Origin: Spirosoma foliorum
GTDB taxonomy: Bacteria; Bacteroidota; Bacteroidia; Cytophagales; Spirosomataceae
Reading direction: 5' to 3'
Assembly (NCBI RefSeq): GCF_014117325.1
Contig: NZ_CP059732.1
Coordinates: 1,054,001-1,118,000, forward strand
Length of the DNA: 64,000 nucleotides
Below, one piece after another: positions 42,746 through 51,869 of this stretch (the stretch's first letter is position 1; every line of letters starts with the position of its first letter). Under the pieces are notes generated by a model. That model searched no databases. It saw nothing but the letters and a program-made list of their open reading frames with translations, and had not been told where the DNA came from. Made by a program: the position numbers and the translations under genes.

Positions 42746-43381
42746 ATGCTGCAAATTAACCAGTTCAGTAAGGCCTATAACCGCCACGTCGTTCTTCAGG
42801 TTGATGATTTTACCATTAAACCGGGCATCTATTGGGTTCGGGGTATGAATGGGTCGGGTAAGAGTACGTTTTTGAAAGCGTTAGCTGGCATGACGACTTT
42901 CGAGGGCGATATACGTCTCAATAACCAATGGAGCCTCAAGAAACAGTCGGTGGCCTATCGGAGCCTGGTGAATTTTGCAGAGGCAGAACCCATATTTCCC
43001 GAATTTTTAACGGGCACCGAACTCATCCAGCTTTTTAAATCGGCAAAAAAAGCACCCAGTCATCAGGAAGATTTCTTTCTGGAAAGTATGCAGATGACAG
43101 CTTACGTAGGCGATCCTATCAGCACGTATTCGAGTGGGATGCTTAAAAAGCTTTCCCTTGTTCTGGCTTTTTTAGGCCAGCCCAGTTGTATTCTGTTAGA
43201 CGAACCGCTGACGACCCTTGACGTCGAATCACTTCCTATCCTGTATTCCTGGATTGCTAGCCAGTACCAGGCCCAGCAAACGCTCTTTTTGTTATCATCC
43301 CATCAATCATTCGAAGGTGAGCTTTTGTCGAATGTGCAGGAAATACGAATTGAGCATAAAACGGTACAGTTTACCTTATGA
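42746..43381 (+). CDS. ABC transporter ATP-binding protein
   Basis: A 211-residue nucleotide-binding subunit with Walker A GMNGSGKST, the signature region YSSGMLKKLSL (the canonical LSGGQ is replaced by YSSGM), and Walker B CILLDEPL. It overlaps the membrane partner by 4 bases (ATGA), so the pair is co-translated. Substrate and direction are unknown; the short two-gene form resembles ABC-2-type exporters. A TAatTTTG box (42659-42666) upstream could be its promoter. Confidence 0.92.
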   Translation: MLQINQFSKAYNRHVVLQVDDFTIKPGIYWVRGMNGSGKSTFLKALAGMTTFEGDIRLNNQWSLKKQSVAYRSLVNFAEAEPIFPEFLTGTELIQLFKSAKKAPSHQEDFFLESMQMTAYVGDPISTYSSGMLKKLSLVLAFLGQPSCILLDEPLTTLDVESLPILYSWIASQYQAQQTLFLLSSHQSFEGELLSNVQEIRIEHKTVQFTL

Positions 43382-44505
43382 AAAGGCCCCTTATCCGCGT
43401 TTTAATCAAAATCGTGGCCAACGGTTTTTATCAGACCCATACCGGCTTATTGCTATCCCTGTTCATCGTTATTTTTATCAATTTTTTTTACACCAGTGTA
43501 CTCAATCAGACGCACCTGACTCAGGAGCAAATTATTCTGAATGCCTTAAAACTGGTTCTTACGTCGGTTAGCGAACCACTGGGCGTAGTGTTCCTGTTTG
43601 GACTTTGCTTCCTGTATCATGTAAAGAGCTGGCAATATGTAGCGGGGCGGTTGAAAGGCGTAGATGTTCAGTTTTTGTATTACAGCAGTACGGCCTTAAG
43701 TTGGTCGCGGCAGATTCAATCCTGGGCCGTCGTTCAACTGGTGATATCCCTACCGATGATCATCTTAGGGCTATTTGCCATGATCATCGGGCTAAACTTT
43801 GGTCACTGGGTCATTCCGTTAGTGCTCCCTGTTTATCTGCTCACACTTGTTTTCTACGGTGCCTGGTACTATACGGGGCTAATCAATAATAGGATTGATG
43901 AACCGGTAAAAGCTAATGAACTAAGCTGGCTCAGAAGCTGGCCCAAGCCCCTTTTTAGCCTGTTTTTGTACGACGTGATTCAGAAGAAACGGGTTGCTTA
44001 TGCCATAACAAAAGCCGTGTCCCTGATTAGTATTGCGCTTATCTTTAGCCTATTCCCAGACTCCCATACGGATGCGCGATTGTTTGGAATTATAAGTATC
44101 TGTGTTGCTCTTGCGCATGTCATTCTGATCTATCAGTCGAGTGAATTTGAGTTGTTTTATCTACGTTTTGCTCGAAATTTTCCCTACAGCCAGTGGCAAT
44201 TATACGGCCAGCAAGCCGCTCTATATGGTTTACTGCTGCTCCCTGAAATCGTGTGTTTACTGGTGCTAGGTGGGTTCGGTCTGGGCTTGATTGGCGCTTG
44301 TTTACTACTCAGCACTGCGCTATTATTTCGTAGCCTTCTTTACAAGCTTGGCCAACGGATGGAGACGTATTTACGGTCGATATTCGGGCTGTTTATTCTT
44401 TTTCTGTTACTCATACTCTTTGGCTTCACCGGATTCCTGGTCGTTGGGAACGCAATGGCTGCCTGGGGACTCCTATATCGCTATCAGTATCAGGCGCTGG
44501 GGTAG
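43378..44505 (+). CDS. ABC transporter membrane subunit (unclassified)
   Basis: A 375-residue integral membrane protein with about eight to ten hydrophobic helices and no recognisable soluble domain. It begins within the stop of the ATPase gene. A Gln/Glu-rich outer loop follows helix 1 (VLNQTHLTQEQ). It is almost certainly the permease half of a two-protein ABC transporter, possibly of the ABC-2 type. Confidence 0.75.
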   Translation: MKRPLIRVLIKIVANGFYQTHTGLLLSLFIVIFINFFYTSVLNQTHLTQEQIILNALKLVLTSVSEPLGVVFLFGLCFLYHVKSWQYVAGRLKGVDVQFLYYSSTALSWSRQIQSWAVVQLVISLPMIILGLFAMIIGLNFGHWVIPLVLPVYLLTLVFYGAWYYTGLINNRIDEPVKANELSWLRSWPKPLFSLFLYDVIQKKRVAYAITKAVSLISIALIFSLFPDSHTDARLFGIISICVALAHVILIYQSSEFELFYLRFARNFPYSQWQLYGQQAALYGLLLLPEIVCLLVLGGFGLGLIGACLLLSTALLFRSLLYKLGQRMETYLRSIFGLFILFLLLILFGFTGFLVVGNAMAAWGLLYRYQYQALG

Positions 44506-44560
44506 AGGTATGATGAAAGCGACATCTGACGGGCCATCCTTTGTTGGGCGTAGGCTCTGG

Positions 44561-44769
44561 ACTACGCTGTGGCGTTATCCGGTCTGATTGAGATTAAAAA
44601 ATAAACGCGGTTTATTTTTTAATCTCACCGGGTTAAAACCCGGCGCAAAAACATAGAATGAATGAACTGCACCAGGTTAAAACCCGGTGAGATTGAAAAG
44701 AACATAGAAAAGTATTTTCCTCGATTAATTAGTGAAAATAAATAAGACCGGATAACACTCGAACGTAGT
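44561..44769. repeat. Nested composite of inverted repeats
   Basis: The outer arms 44561-44585 and 44745-44769 share ACTACG...GTTATCCGGTCT as imperfect complements. Inside are a perfect 17 bp repeat (44590-44606/44610-44626, GAGATTAAAAAATAAAC) and two CCGGGTTAAAACCCGG palindromes (44628-44643 and about 44671-44688). It fills the gap between convergent genes. Confidence 0.7.
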
Positions 44770-44794
44770 ACATACTACGCTCAACAGTGGAGAC

Positions 44795-45874
44795 TCAGTC
44801 TTTCGACGGATACGTATTCAGTAGCGTTTGGGCTTCTGCTGCGGTTAGTAGCGAAACGCAGCCATGCCTGGCGTCGGGAGGAAAATTGACATTTTCTTCC
44901 ACTCTCCAGTGAATCAAATCGGGTGATGAAGACACGCCAAACCGATTCGTCATGCAATAGTCATAAAACAATAGCCAGCTTTTTTGGAGAGGATCTTTGA
45001 GCACAGTTGGGCCTTCGGTAATTACCGGGACGATCTGACCCTGATTTAAGGGGCCGTTGACGGGACTGTATGGTCCCTCCAGGTTCTTGGATGTCGCTAC
45101 CCGAATCGCCCTTCTTTCGCCGGTTTTGGCACCAAACTCTTCCTCTTTATGAAAGAGATAATAAGTCCCATTCTGTTTGAGTAACGTCCCGTCGATTACC
45201 GAATAAGGTGGATTGAAAAAAACGCTGGCTGGGGTAAACGTTTTCCAGTCGCGTGTCCGGCAAGACCACAACCGACTTTCTTTCCAGCCTGCATCTTTAA
45301 ACGACGAAGACCAGAATAAGACATATTCCTTGGTTTTGTCGTCGTAAAACCATTCGGGCGCCCAAATATTTCCGGCAAAAGCCCCTGATTCGCTTCGCAC
45401 GTCTTTCATCAAGGGCAGCGAACCTTCCACCTGCCAATGGATCAAATCCGTTGAGGTGATGTAGAGGCAACTTGGGCCTACTTTCTCCCGATCGTTTCTG
45501 TTTCCGCCCCCGGTAGATAATATGCGCCAAAGTCCATCGGGCCCTCTCCGCACGTAAGGATCACGAACGTGGTGTTCCCATACGGGTTTGTTGTCATTTA
45601 AGGGTGTCCAGTGGCGTCCATCGGTCGATAAGGCGATGTGCAGTTTATTAATCAGCATGGGGTCTGGCAAGGGGACTTCAACTGTATTGCCCTTGGCGTC
45701 AATCTCAATGCGTGTCGGATAGCGTTGACGGAAGTATGTCAGCATCCAGACTGGTTTATCTTTTTCGATAGTCAGTGGCGGATTGACTTTTACCTGTTCG
45801 GAGGCTGATTTGGATTGAGCTAAAGCTCCTCCCACTGAGATCGTTAAGCTAATAATTAAGACGGTAAGCTTCAT
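44795..45874 (-). CDS. Secreted GH43-like glycoside hydrolase
   Basis: A 359-residue exported protein with signal peptide ending GGALAQ (about 20). It has the five-bladed propeller pattern of GH43/GH117-type enzymes: ALSTDGRHWTPL, HVRDPYVRRGPDGLWRIL, ITSTDLIHWQVEGSLPL, NIWAPEWFYDDKTKEYVLFW, YSVIDGTLLKQNGTYYLFHKEE, and ITEGPTVLKD. The Asp in RDPYV and Glu in TEGPT fit the catalytic acid pair. Likely substrates are arabinose- or xylose-containing side chains. No SusC/D pair is nearby. Confidence 0.8.
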   Translation of the reverse strand: MKLTVLIISLTISVGGALAQSKSASEQVKVNPPLTIEKDKPVWMLTYFRQRYPTRIEIDAKGNTVEVPLPDPMLINKLHIALSTDGRHWTPLNDNKPVWEHHVRDPYVRRGPDGLWRILSTGGGNRNDREKVGPSCLYITSTDLIHWQVEGSLPLMKDVRSESGAFAGNIWAPEWFYDDKTKEYVLFWSSSFKDAGWKESRLWSCRTRDWKTFTPASVFFNPPYSVIDGTLLKQNGTYYLFHKEEEFGAKTGERRAIRVATSKNLEGPYSPVNGPLNQGQIVPVITEGPTVLKDPLQKSWLLFYDYCMTNRFGVSSSPDLIHWRVEENVNFPPDARHGCVSLLTAAEAQTLLNTYPSKD

Positions 45875-45927
45875 CGTTGCAAATTCTTATTGACCAGAAA
45901 AGCGCGTAGTGACTGACTTCTCCTTAG

Positions 45928-46001
45928 CGCTTTCCCTTAGAGCCGTGCCACGGTTAGGCATGATGTTCAGTAGAACCGTGGTACGGCTCTAAGGGGAAGC
46001 G
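45928..46001. repeat. Inverted repeat, 28 bp arms with two mismatches
   Basis: Arms 45928-45955 and 45974-46001 contain CTTAGAGCCGTGCCACGGTT and its complement. Both mismatches keep G-T pairing in one strand's transcript. It lies between the antiporter gene and the GH43-like gene. Confidence 0.75.
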
Positions 46002-46076
46002 TTACTTCTAGGCAGAATCTCGACAAATGAAACGAGAATCTGTTTAGAAAAGCGCTTTTTCCGGTTCTAAAATCCC

Positions 46077-47657
46077 TTAAATGATTTTCAGACGCTCTTC
46101 TTCCAAATCTAGCTGGTACAATTGATTACGGATGATTTCTTCATCAATCTGCGGGTCTTTGTTTAGCTCTGTGAGGTATTGCCGCTGGATCTCGAGTAAT
46201 TCGACAAAGAGAATTTTTGTTTTGCCGTTCATCCAGCTATCGTCTGTTGCTTTGGCACGTTCTTCCCATTGCTTGAGGATTTTTTCCAGACCTGCATTGC
46301 CATTGGGTTCGCTTTCATATTTGTTTTTCAGAAACTGATAGACGTGCTGTTTCAGGCCATGTTTCATTTTCTGCTTGCTCGATTCCTCCGATTCGCCGTC
46401 TAGCCCTTGAAATAAACCCGACCGGGTTATGATATAGGGTAGTGTAAGTCCCTGAACCAGAAGTGTAAGCAGGATCACTACGAAGGTGATAAACAGAATG
46501 AGGTTTCTCTCCGGAAAAGGACTGCCATTGTCTAAGGTAATGGGTATGGCTAAAGCTGCTGCCAGCGAGACAACCCCACGCATTCCTGTCCAGCCTAATA
46601 AAAGTGGTATCAGGAAACGGCCTATGTTCGAGCGGGTTCGGGGAACTACACCCGGCCGGAAGATCATGGTCGCAATCATGGCCGCATATGAGCTGATGAT
46701 ACGGGCGGCAATCAGCACCCCCGTTACCAGTACGCCATAGCCAATGGCGGTGCGAAGGGGAATACCCATTGTCTGTAGTCCTTCAACAATTTCGGGGAGT
46801 TCCAGACCGATGATTAGAAAGACAATGCCATTCAGGATAAATACGAAGCTTTCCCAAACACTAAAGCTTCGGATGCGGCTGGAGCTGTTTAAAAAAGACA
46901 GCCGTCGGGCCGACATAAATAAGCCGCCAGTGACCACGGCTAGGACGCCCGAACAATGCAATTGCTCGGCCGCCCAATACATAAAATAAGGCTCAATGAG
47001 CGTAAAGGCCATGTCGGACGAAGCATCGGTAGGCAGGCGTTTATGCGCCTGAACAAAGAACCACGCGAGGAATAAACCAACACCCACTCCGCCAATGACC
47101 ATCCATAAAAAGCTCGTTGCGGCCTGCTGCCAAATGAACTGACCTGTACCGACTGCCACCAGCGCAAAACGGAAAATAATCAGCGAGGAAGCATCGTTGA
47201 GTAAGCTTTCTCCTTCCAGAATAGCGGAAGTGGATTTCGAGATCTTGACAAACTTCGTAATAGCACCCGTGCTAACCGCATCGGGGGGCGATACGATACC
47301 GCCTAACAAGAAACCCAACGCAATAGTAAAGCCGGGTATGAAGTAATGGGTAACGATAGCGACTGAAAATGCAGTAAAAAACACGACCAGAAAGGCAAAG
47401 CTGCCAATGATACGCCACCACTTCTTCATCTCTTTGAAAGAAACAGACCAAGCCGCTTCAAACAATAAGGGAGGGAGAAATATAAAGAAAATAAGATCGG
47501 GGTTGACCGTTACTCTGGGTAGCCAGGGTAAGAAACTGACCAGCAATCCGGCCACAACCAACAGAATAGGATAAGCAATTTTGAGTTTGGTTGCCAGCAT
47601 CTCGAGCAGCACAATGGCGGCTATCATAGCGAGCAAAAAAGGCAAAATGGTATGCAT
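46077..47657 (-). CDS. Na+/H+ antiporter, CPA1 family
   Basis: A 526-residue cation:proton antiporter (NhaP/NHE kind). About twelve helices are followed by a roughly 110-residue charged cytoplasmic tail. Family marks are PPLLFEAAWSVSFKEM, GGIVSPPDAVSTGAI (the PDAV region) and LEGESLLNDASSLIIFRFAL with the transport-site ND pair, then GWTGMRGVVSLAAALAIP. It exchanges Na+ for H+ to control pH and sodium. Confidence 0.94.
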   Translation of the reverse strand: MHTILPFLLAMIAAIVLLEMLATKLKIAYPILLVVAGLLVSFLPWLPRVTVNPDLIFFIFLPPLLFEAAWSVSFKEMKKWWRIIGSFAFLVVFFTAFSVAIVTHYFIPGFTIALGFLLGGIVSPPDAVSTGAITKFVKISKSTSAILEGESLLNDASSLIIFRFALVAVGTGQFIWQQAATSFLWMVIGGVGVGLFLAWFFVQAHKRLPTDASSDMAFTLIEPYFMYWAAEQLHCSGVLAVVTGGLFMSARRLSFLNSSSRIRSFSVWESFVFILNGIVFLIIGLELPEIVEGLQTMGIPLRTAIGYGVLVTGVLIAARIISSYAAMIATMIFRPGVVPRTRSNIGRFLIPLLLGWTGMRGVVSLAAALAIPITLDNGSPFPERNLILFITFVVILLTLLVQGLTLPYIITRSGLFQGLDGESEESSKQKMKHGLKQHVYQFLKNKYESEPNGNAGLEKILKQWEERAKATDDSWMNGKTKILFVELLEIQRQYLTELNKDPQIDEEIIRNQLYQLDLEEERLKII

Positions 47658-47779
47658 TTAAAACAAGGGTTATCGTTCTTCTTTTATTTTTCAACACCAA
47701 CAGTCAACCGGATGATTCCGCACGGCAGCAGCGTTTCCTGAAAGGTATCTGTTCTGATTTTCGGGGGTTGATCTTTCGG

Positions 47780-47855
47780 GATTCTATTGATTCTAGTCGA
47801 TTCTATTGCATAGATTATCGATGAAAAAACTCGACCAGGATCAAAAGAATCTATA
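47780..47855. repeat. MITE-like element core, copy C
   Basis: GATTCTATTGATTCTAGTCG with the following ATTCTATTGCATAGATTATC closely matches the reverse complement of copy A. The tips are less clear, so it may be truncated. Confidence 0.5.
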
Positions 47856-47869
47856 GAAACGTGTCCTCT

Positions 47870-47933
47870 GTCTGTGTCCTCACAGAACGCTTTGACAAAG
47901 GCTAATTCATAGGCGTTCTGTGAGGACACAGAC
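47870..47933. repeat. Perfect 21 bp inverted repeat
   Basis: Arms 47870-47890 and 47913-47933 (GTCTGTGTCCTCACAGAACG...) are exact complements around a 22-base loop. The element is in the divergent gap before the histidine kinase gene. Confidence 0.8.
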
Positions 47934-48045
47934 CGAAGATGCCAGGCAGCCCCAATTCATTAACCCCAGTTTTTGTTTGATTAGCCACAATTATTCTCTG
48001 GCTCCAGGCGATTGATATACATTTGTTAGTTAGTTGACGAATTGA

Positions 48046-49251
48046 ATGGGAACCTGGTTAAGAGCGCATCGCATCCATGTATTGATCGGAATTGCCCTGG
48101 TAATTCTACCACTATTTTATTTTGGATACAATGGGGTAAGCTGGTCTCCACTACGACCGCACGAACATCTAGTGCAGAATGGGCTAGCTTACATTTTCTT
48201 TGTCCTGTTCTCTTATTTAAATTATACTGTATTTGTACCCCGCTGGTTTCTGGCCAAACGGTATCGTCAGTATGCGATTGTTGTCATCAGCTGCATCTTA
48301 GCCGCCGTTTATCTTCCATATCGGATTGAGCAATGGGCTTTCTTCAAAGTACCAACAGAAAATACATTGCAAGCCTGGGCTCGCCAAATCTTTGTGGAGG
48401 AAATGATGCTGGTAGGCCCCTCAGGCCCCCCGTTTGAGTCGCGACCTGATGAGCCTGAACGCTCGTTTGAACCAGGCGATGGAAAATCTAGACCACATCG
48501 GTTTGGCAAACCTCCCCGGCCTCCATTTGGCGAACGCCGTGATAATCACGCTGGCCCTCCGTTTACGCTGCTTCTGCCTGTGAAGCTAGGCATCTTTTTC
48601 TTACTAGGCAGTCTGAGTACCCTTATTTCTATTTCCTTTCAGACCGCCAGTCGACTACATCAGGTTGAAAATGATCAATTACAGGCGGAGCTTCGCCAGC
48701 TCAAAGCCCAGATTCAACCGCATTTTCTGTTCAATACGCTCAATAGTATTTACGCCTTAGCCATTCGGCAGGATGAGCGAACCGCCGATACGATTGTGAA
48801 GCTCTCGGAATTCATGCGCTACATCATTCGCGATGCGCACCGGGATAAAGTAGCGCTGGCCAAGGAGATCAATTACATCGCGAACTATATCGATCTCCAA
48901 AAAGCCCGACTTCGCGATGCGGTTCAGATTAACTATCAGTTGGAGGGCAATGAGAGGCAGTTAGAAATTGCGCCCTTACTGCTGTTCTCCTTTATTGAAA
49001 ACGCATTTAAATACGGGGTGAGTCCGGATGAAGACTCCAAAATTGACGTCCATCTGACAATAGAGGGAAGCAGCCTACACCTCTATGTCGCGAATAAAAA
49101 GGTACAGATCATCTCGTTCGAAAATTCAACAGGCGTGGGCTTACAAAATGCCCGAGAGCGGTTACGGCTTTTGTATCCACATGCCCATCAGCTAACCATC
49201 GACGATACTCTGACTGATTTTCATGTCCATTTAAGCCTGACATTATCTTGA
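48046..49251 (+). CDS. LytS-type sensor histidine kinase
   Basis: A 401-residue membrane kinase. Four hydrophobic segments (about 10-30, 45-62, 70-90 and 178-200) include a Pro/Arg/Asp-rich outer or loop section (118-168: GPPFESRPDEPERSF...). The His_kinase domain carries H226 in IQPHFLFNTLNS and an ATPase region with LLLFSFIENAFKYG. Its stop overlaps the response regulator start (TGATG), making a classical two-gene operon. The signal is unknown. Confidence 0.93.
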   Translation: MGTWLRAHRIHVLIGIALVILPLFYFGYNGVSWSPLRPHEHLVQNGLAYIFFVLFSYLNYTVFVPRWFLAKRYRQYAIVVISCILAAVYLPYRIEQWAFFKVPTENTLQAWARQIFVEEMMLVGPSGPPFESRPDEPERSFEPGDGKSRPHRFGKPPRPPFGERRDNHAGPPFTLLLPVKLGIFFLLGSLSTLISISFQTASRLHQVENDQLQAELRQLKAQIQPHFLFNTLNSIYALAIRQDERTADTIVKLSEFMRYIIRDAHRDKVALAKEINYIANYIDLQKARLRDAVQINYQLEGNERQLEIAPLLLFSFIENAFKYGVSPDEDSKIDVHLTIEGSSLHLYVANKKVQIISFENSTGVGLQNARERLRLLYPHAHQLTIDDTLTDFHVHLSLTLS

Positions 49252-49955
49252 TGAAAGCCATTGCTCTCGACGACGAACGCCCTGCCCTGGATATCATTGA
49301 CGCTTTCTGTAGCCGAATTGATTCTGTTGATCTGGCCAAAACTTTCACCCGCACTGGCGAAGCTCGCTTGTATCTGGAAACGAACCCCGTCGATCTAATT
49401 TTTTTAGACATCAATATGCCGAAGGAATCGGGACTGGATTTTTTTAAATCCATCACCCAGCAAACCCTCGTTATTTTCACGACGGCCTATAGCGAGTATG
49501 CGTTGGAAAGCTACGAAGTAGAAGCTGTTGATTATCTGCTAAAACCCTACACGTTCGAGCGGTTTACGAAAGCGATACAGCGCGCCCAAACACGATGGCG
49601 GGCGCTTCAGCAAACAAATGGCAACAGTCTTCCAGGAGCAGAGCAGGCACATCTTTTCTTCCGGGCTGATTACGGTCTGGTGAAAGTGACCGTGTCGGAT
49701 ATATTGTTTATTGAAGGGCTGGATAACTATCTGAAGGTTCATGTAAAAGAGGGGCCACCCGTGGTTTTACGACTTACGTTAAAAGCCATGCTGGAAAAGT
49801 TGCCTGCTGAAAAATTCATTCGCGTTCACCGGTCGTTTATTGTCCCGATCGACAAAATTCAGTCGATTCGGGGGCGTATGATTCTGATCGATGATGAGGA
49901 AATTCCCATCGGAAGCAGCTATGAAAAAGAGTTTTTTAGCCTGTTCATGAAATAA
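49251..49955 (+). CDS. LytTR-family response regulator
   Basis: A 234-residue regulator. The receiver domain has the acidic pair DDE near residue 8-10, phospho-acceptor D53 in FLDINMP, and the switch motifs TAYSEYAL and LLKPYTFERF. The LytTR DNA-binding domain is at about 130-232 (ILFIEGLDNYLKVHV...FIRVHRSFIVPIDKIQSI). It is partner of the preceding LytS-type kinase. The ATG at 49251 shares a base with the kinase stop; a TTG one codon earlier is less likely. Confidence 0.94.
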   Translation: MKAIALDDERPALDIIDAFCSRIDSVDLAKTFTRTGEARLYLETNPVDLIFLDINMPKESGLDFFKSITQQTLVIFTTAYSEYALESYEVEAVDYLLKPYTFERFTKAIQRAQTRWRALQQTNGNSLPGAEQAHLFFRADYGLVKVTVSDILFIEGLDNYLKVHVKEGPPVVLRLTLKAMLEKLPAEKFIRVHRSFIVPIDKIQSIRGRMILIDDEEIPIGSSYEKEFFSLFMK

Positions 49956-50118
49956 GGGATTGTTGACGTGCATTTTACCTCACGGCAGCGGACGACTCTT
50001 ATTTTCAGGGGAGGGGTGTGGAGCCAGTCTTTGTTAGGCGTAGTCCATACTACGCTCTTTAACGAAACTAGAGAGCAAACGAATCTCTGGCATAGGCTAA
50101 CCAGCTCTGTAAGAGCAT

Positions 50119-50259
50119 CCTGTTAATAGATGTTATCGTTGATTATGAGCTCAAAGCGCCGTAGGTGCGACCTAATTTCATCCATATAGGTCGCACCGCT
50201 CCGGCGGCCCGGCTCCGGCGCTTCGGGTTATGGAAAATTCTTTGTTTTCTATTAACAGG
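50119..50259. repeat. Nested palindrome, CCTGTTAATAGA / TAGGTCGCACC type
   Basis: The outer 12 bp arms are CCTGTTAATAGA (50119-50130) and TCTATTAACAGG (50248-50259). The inner arms are GCGCC-GTAGGTGCGACCT (about 50156) and AGGTCGCACC-GCTCCGGCG (about 50188). This lies in the 759-base gene-free region between the LytTR gene and the DUF3500 gene, most of which is repeat sequence. Confidence 0.65.
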
Positions 50260-50355
50260 CCACTCCTAACGGAGTTTCGAATAGGCCCAATGTGTATATG
50301 TCATAGATGGGGGAAACAGACCGAGGATACGCATTTAACCTCATTGCAGCGGCCG

Positions 50356-50404
50356 CCCGTCCCCGGCCCCTCCCCTTATTTCCAGGGGAGGGGCCGGGGA
50401 CGGG
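50356..50404. repeat. Perfect 21 bp GC-rich inverted repeat
   Basis: Arms 50356-50376 and 50384-50404 (CCCGTCCCCGGCCCCTCCCC...) are exact complements around a 7-base loop. The remaining part of this gap, up to 50714, shows no gene or clear signal. Confidence 0.8.
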
Positions 50405-50714
50405 TAAATTCCAGCTTTACCCCATAATTTTCCTTATTCACCACAAAGTCGAACTAATTACCCCCAGAGTAGTAGAGTTAACCACTCTTTTCCCAGTTCC
50501 TCATTTTTGCGGATGACCTTTGTTTGGTGGGAGCGATCATCGGTAGTCAACGCCCTGAATTGTAGAACCTAATTGGCCAATAACGGCTCGTTCACCACAA
50601 CATTTCAACTCTTTACCCCAACTGCACATAGGGTGTGCAACAGCGATAAGCGGTTTTAAGTAATTGATTATGTACGCAATTAGTCAGCTGAGTTGAGCTT
50701 AGTCAACAGCCATT

Positions 50715-51857
50715 ATGAAACGCAAAAACCTATCTATCTTCCTGCTGTTACTCTTTAGTTTCAGCCACATTTTCGAATCCTGCAAATCAACGGAAGTTGA
50801 GACCAGTACGACTACGAGTGGTGGTAGTACATCAACGGGCTCGACGACGAGCAACTCGAGCACGATCACGACAACCTTATCTACGACAGCTACAACAACG
50901 ACCTGTAATTCGACGGGTGTTGCTCAGATCGTTTGTCTGGCCGAAGCCTTTAAGTCAACGTTGTCCAGTACACAGCTGGCCACTACGCAACTTACCTACT
51001 CCAAAACTAACGCGCAGAAATGGTCGAACCTGCCTGCAGGAATGTCGGCTCGAATCGGGATCAATCTTGGTTCACTCAGTGACACCCAACTGGCCGCTTT
51101 CCGTAACCTAATGGTAGCCGTATTGTCGCTGAATACGACCAACGAAGGGTACGACGAGATGATTGGTAATCTGGTTGCCGATGATTACCTAAACACCATT
51201 GGTGGTGGTTCAGATTATGGCGCGGGTAACTATTATATCTCGTTTTTAGGCACGCCGAGTACTAGCAGCCTATGGGCGATTTTGTTCACGGGGCACCATT
51301 ATACGCAACCGTTTACCTTCAATGGAGGAGCAAATACCGGGGTAACGCCCGCGTTTCGGGGTACTGAGCCGCAGGCGGCTGTTACGGCAGCCAACCGAAC
51401 CTATCAGGCTTTTGAACAGGAACGCGTGGCCTTTGCCGCCATGCTGACGGGACTGAGCACAGCGGAACAAACGACGGCTAAGCTATCCGGTTCCTACAAT
51501 GACTTGGTATTAGGACCAGGGCAGGATGGCAAGTTTCCGGCTACCAAGTCGGGCTTACAGGTAGGCAACCTAAGCAGCGACAAGCAGGCGTTGGTGTTGA
51601 GCGCTATCAAGCTGTATGTCAATGATCTGGATGCAAATCTGGCAGCTTCCATATTGACCAAGTATACCTCAGAACTGGCTAATACGTATATTTCGTATTC
51701 GGGAACAACAGCTATGGCTTCGCAAGGTGATTACGTGCGTGTGGATGGACCAAGTGTCTGGATCGAATTTTCGTATCAGGGTGGGGTTATCATCAAGAAC
51801 ACACCGCACTCACACTCGGTATGGCGCGATCATACCAGCGATTACGGCGGTAACTAA
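50715..51857 (+). CDS. DUF3500 family lipoprotein
   Basis: A 380-residue exported lipoprotein. The signal ends in a lipobox with C23 (HIFESC), followed by a 40-residue Ser/Thr-rich linker typical of surface-exposed anchors. The mature domain follows the DUF3500 pattern: RIGINLGSLSDTQLAAFRNLM, YYISFLGTPSTSSLWAILFTGHHYTQPF, and near the end a His-rich HSHSVWRDHTSDYG. The His clusters could bind metal; this is inference. The next gene, a HupE-like protein, begins 12 bases downstream, followed by a TonB receptor gene, suggesting one uptake or processing system. Confidence 0.85.
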   Translation: MKRKNLSIFLLLLFSFSHIFESCKSTEVETSTTTSGGSTSTGSTTSNSSTITTTLSTTATTTTCNSTGVAQIVCLAEAFKSTLSSTQLATTQLTYSKTNAQKWSNLPAGMSARIGINLGSLSDTQLAAFRNLMVAVLSLNTTNEGYDEMIGNLVADDYLNTIGGGSDYGAGNYYISFLGTPSTSSLWAILFTGHHYTQPFTFNGGANTGVTPAFRGTEPQAAVTAANRTYQAFEQERVAFAAMLTGLSTAEQTTAKLSGSYNDLVLGPGQDGKFPATKSGLQVGNLSSDKQALVLSAIKLYVNDLDANLAASILTKYTSELANTYISYSGTTAMASQGDYVRVDGPSVWIEFSYQGGVIIKNTPHSHSVWRDHTSDYGGN

Positions 51858-51869
51858 GGAATCAGTCTC

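Noticed and set aside
42539..42787. 82-codon minus-strand frame between tfoX-like and ABC genes
   Set aside because: It overlaps the start of the ABC ATPase gene and its promoter region, and its composition is not protein-like.
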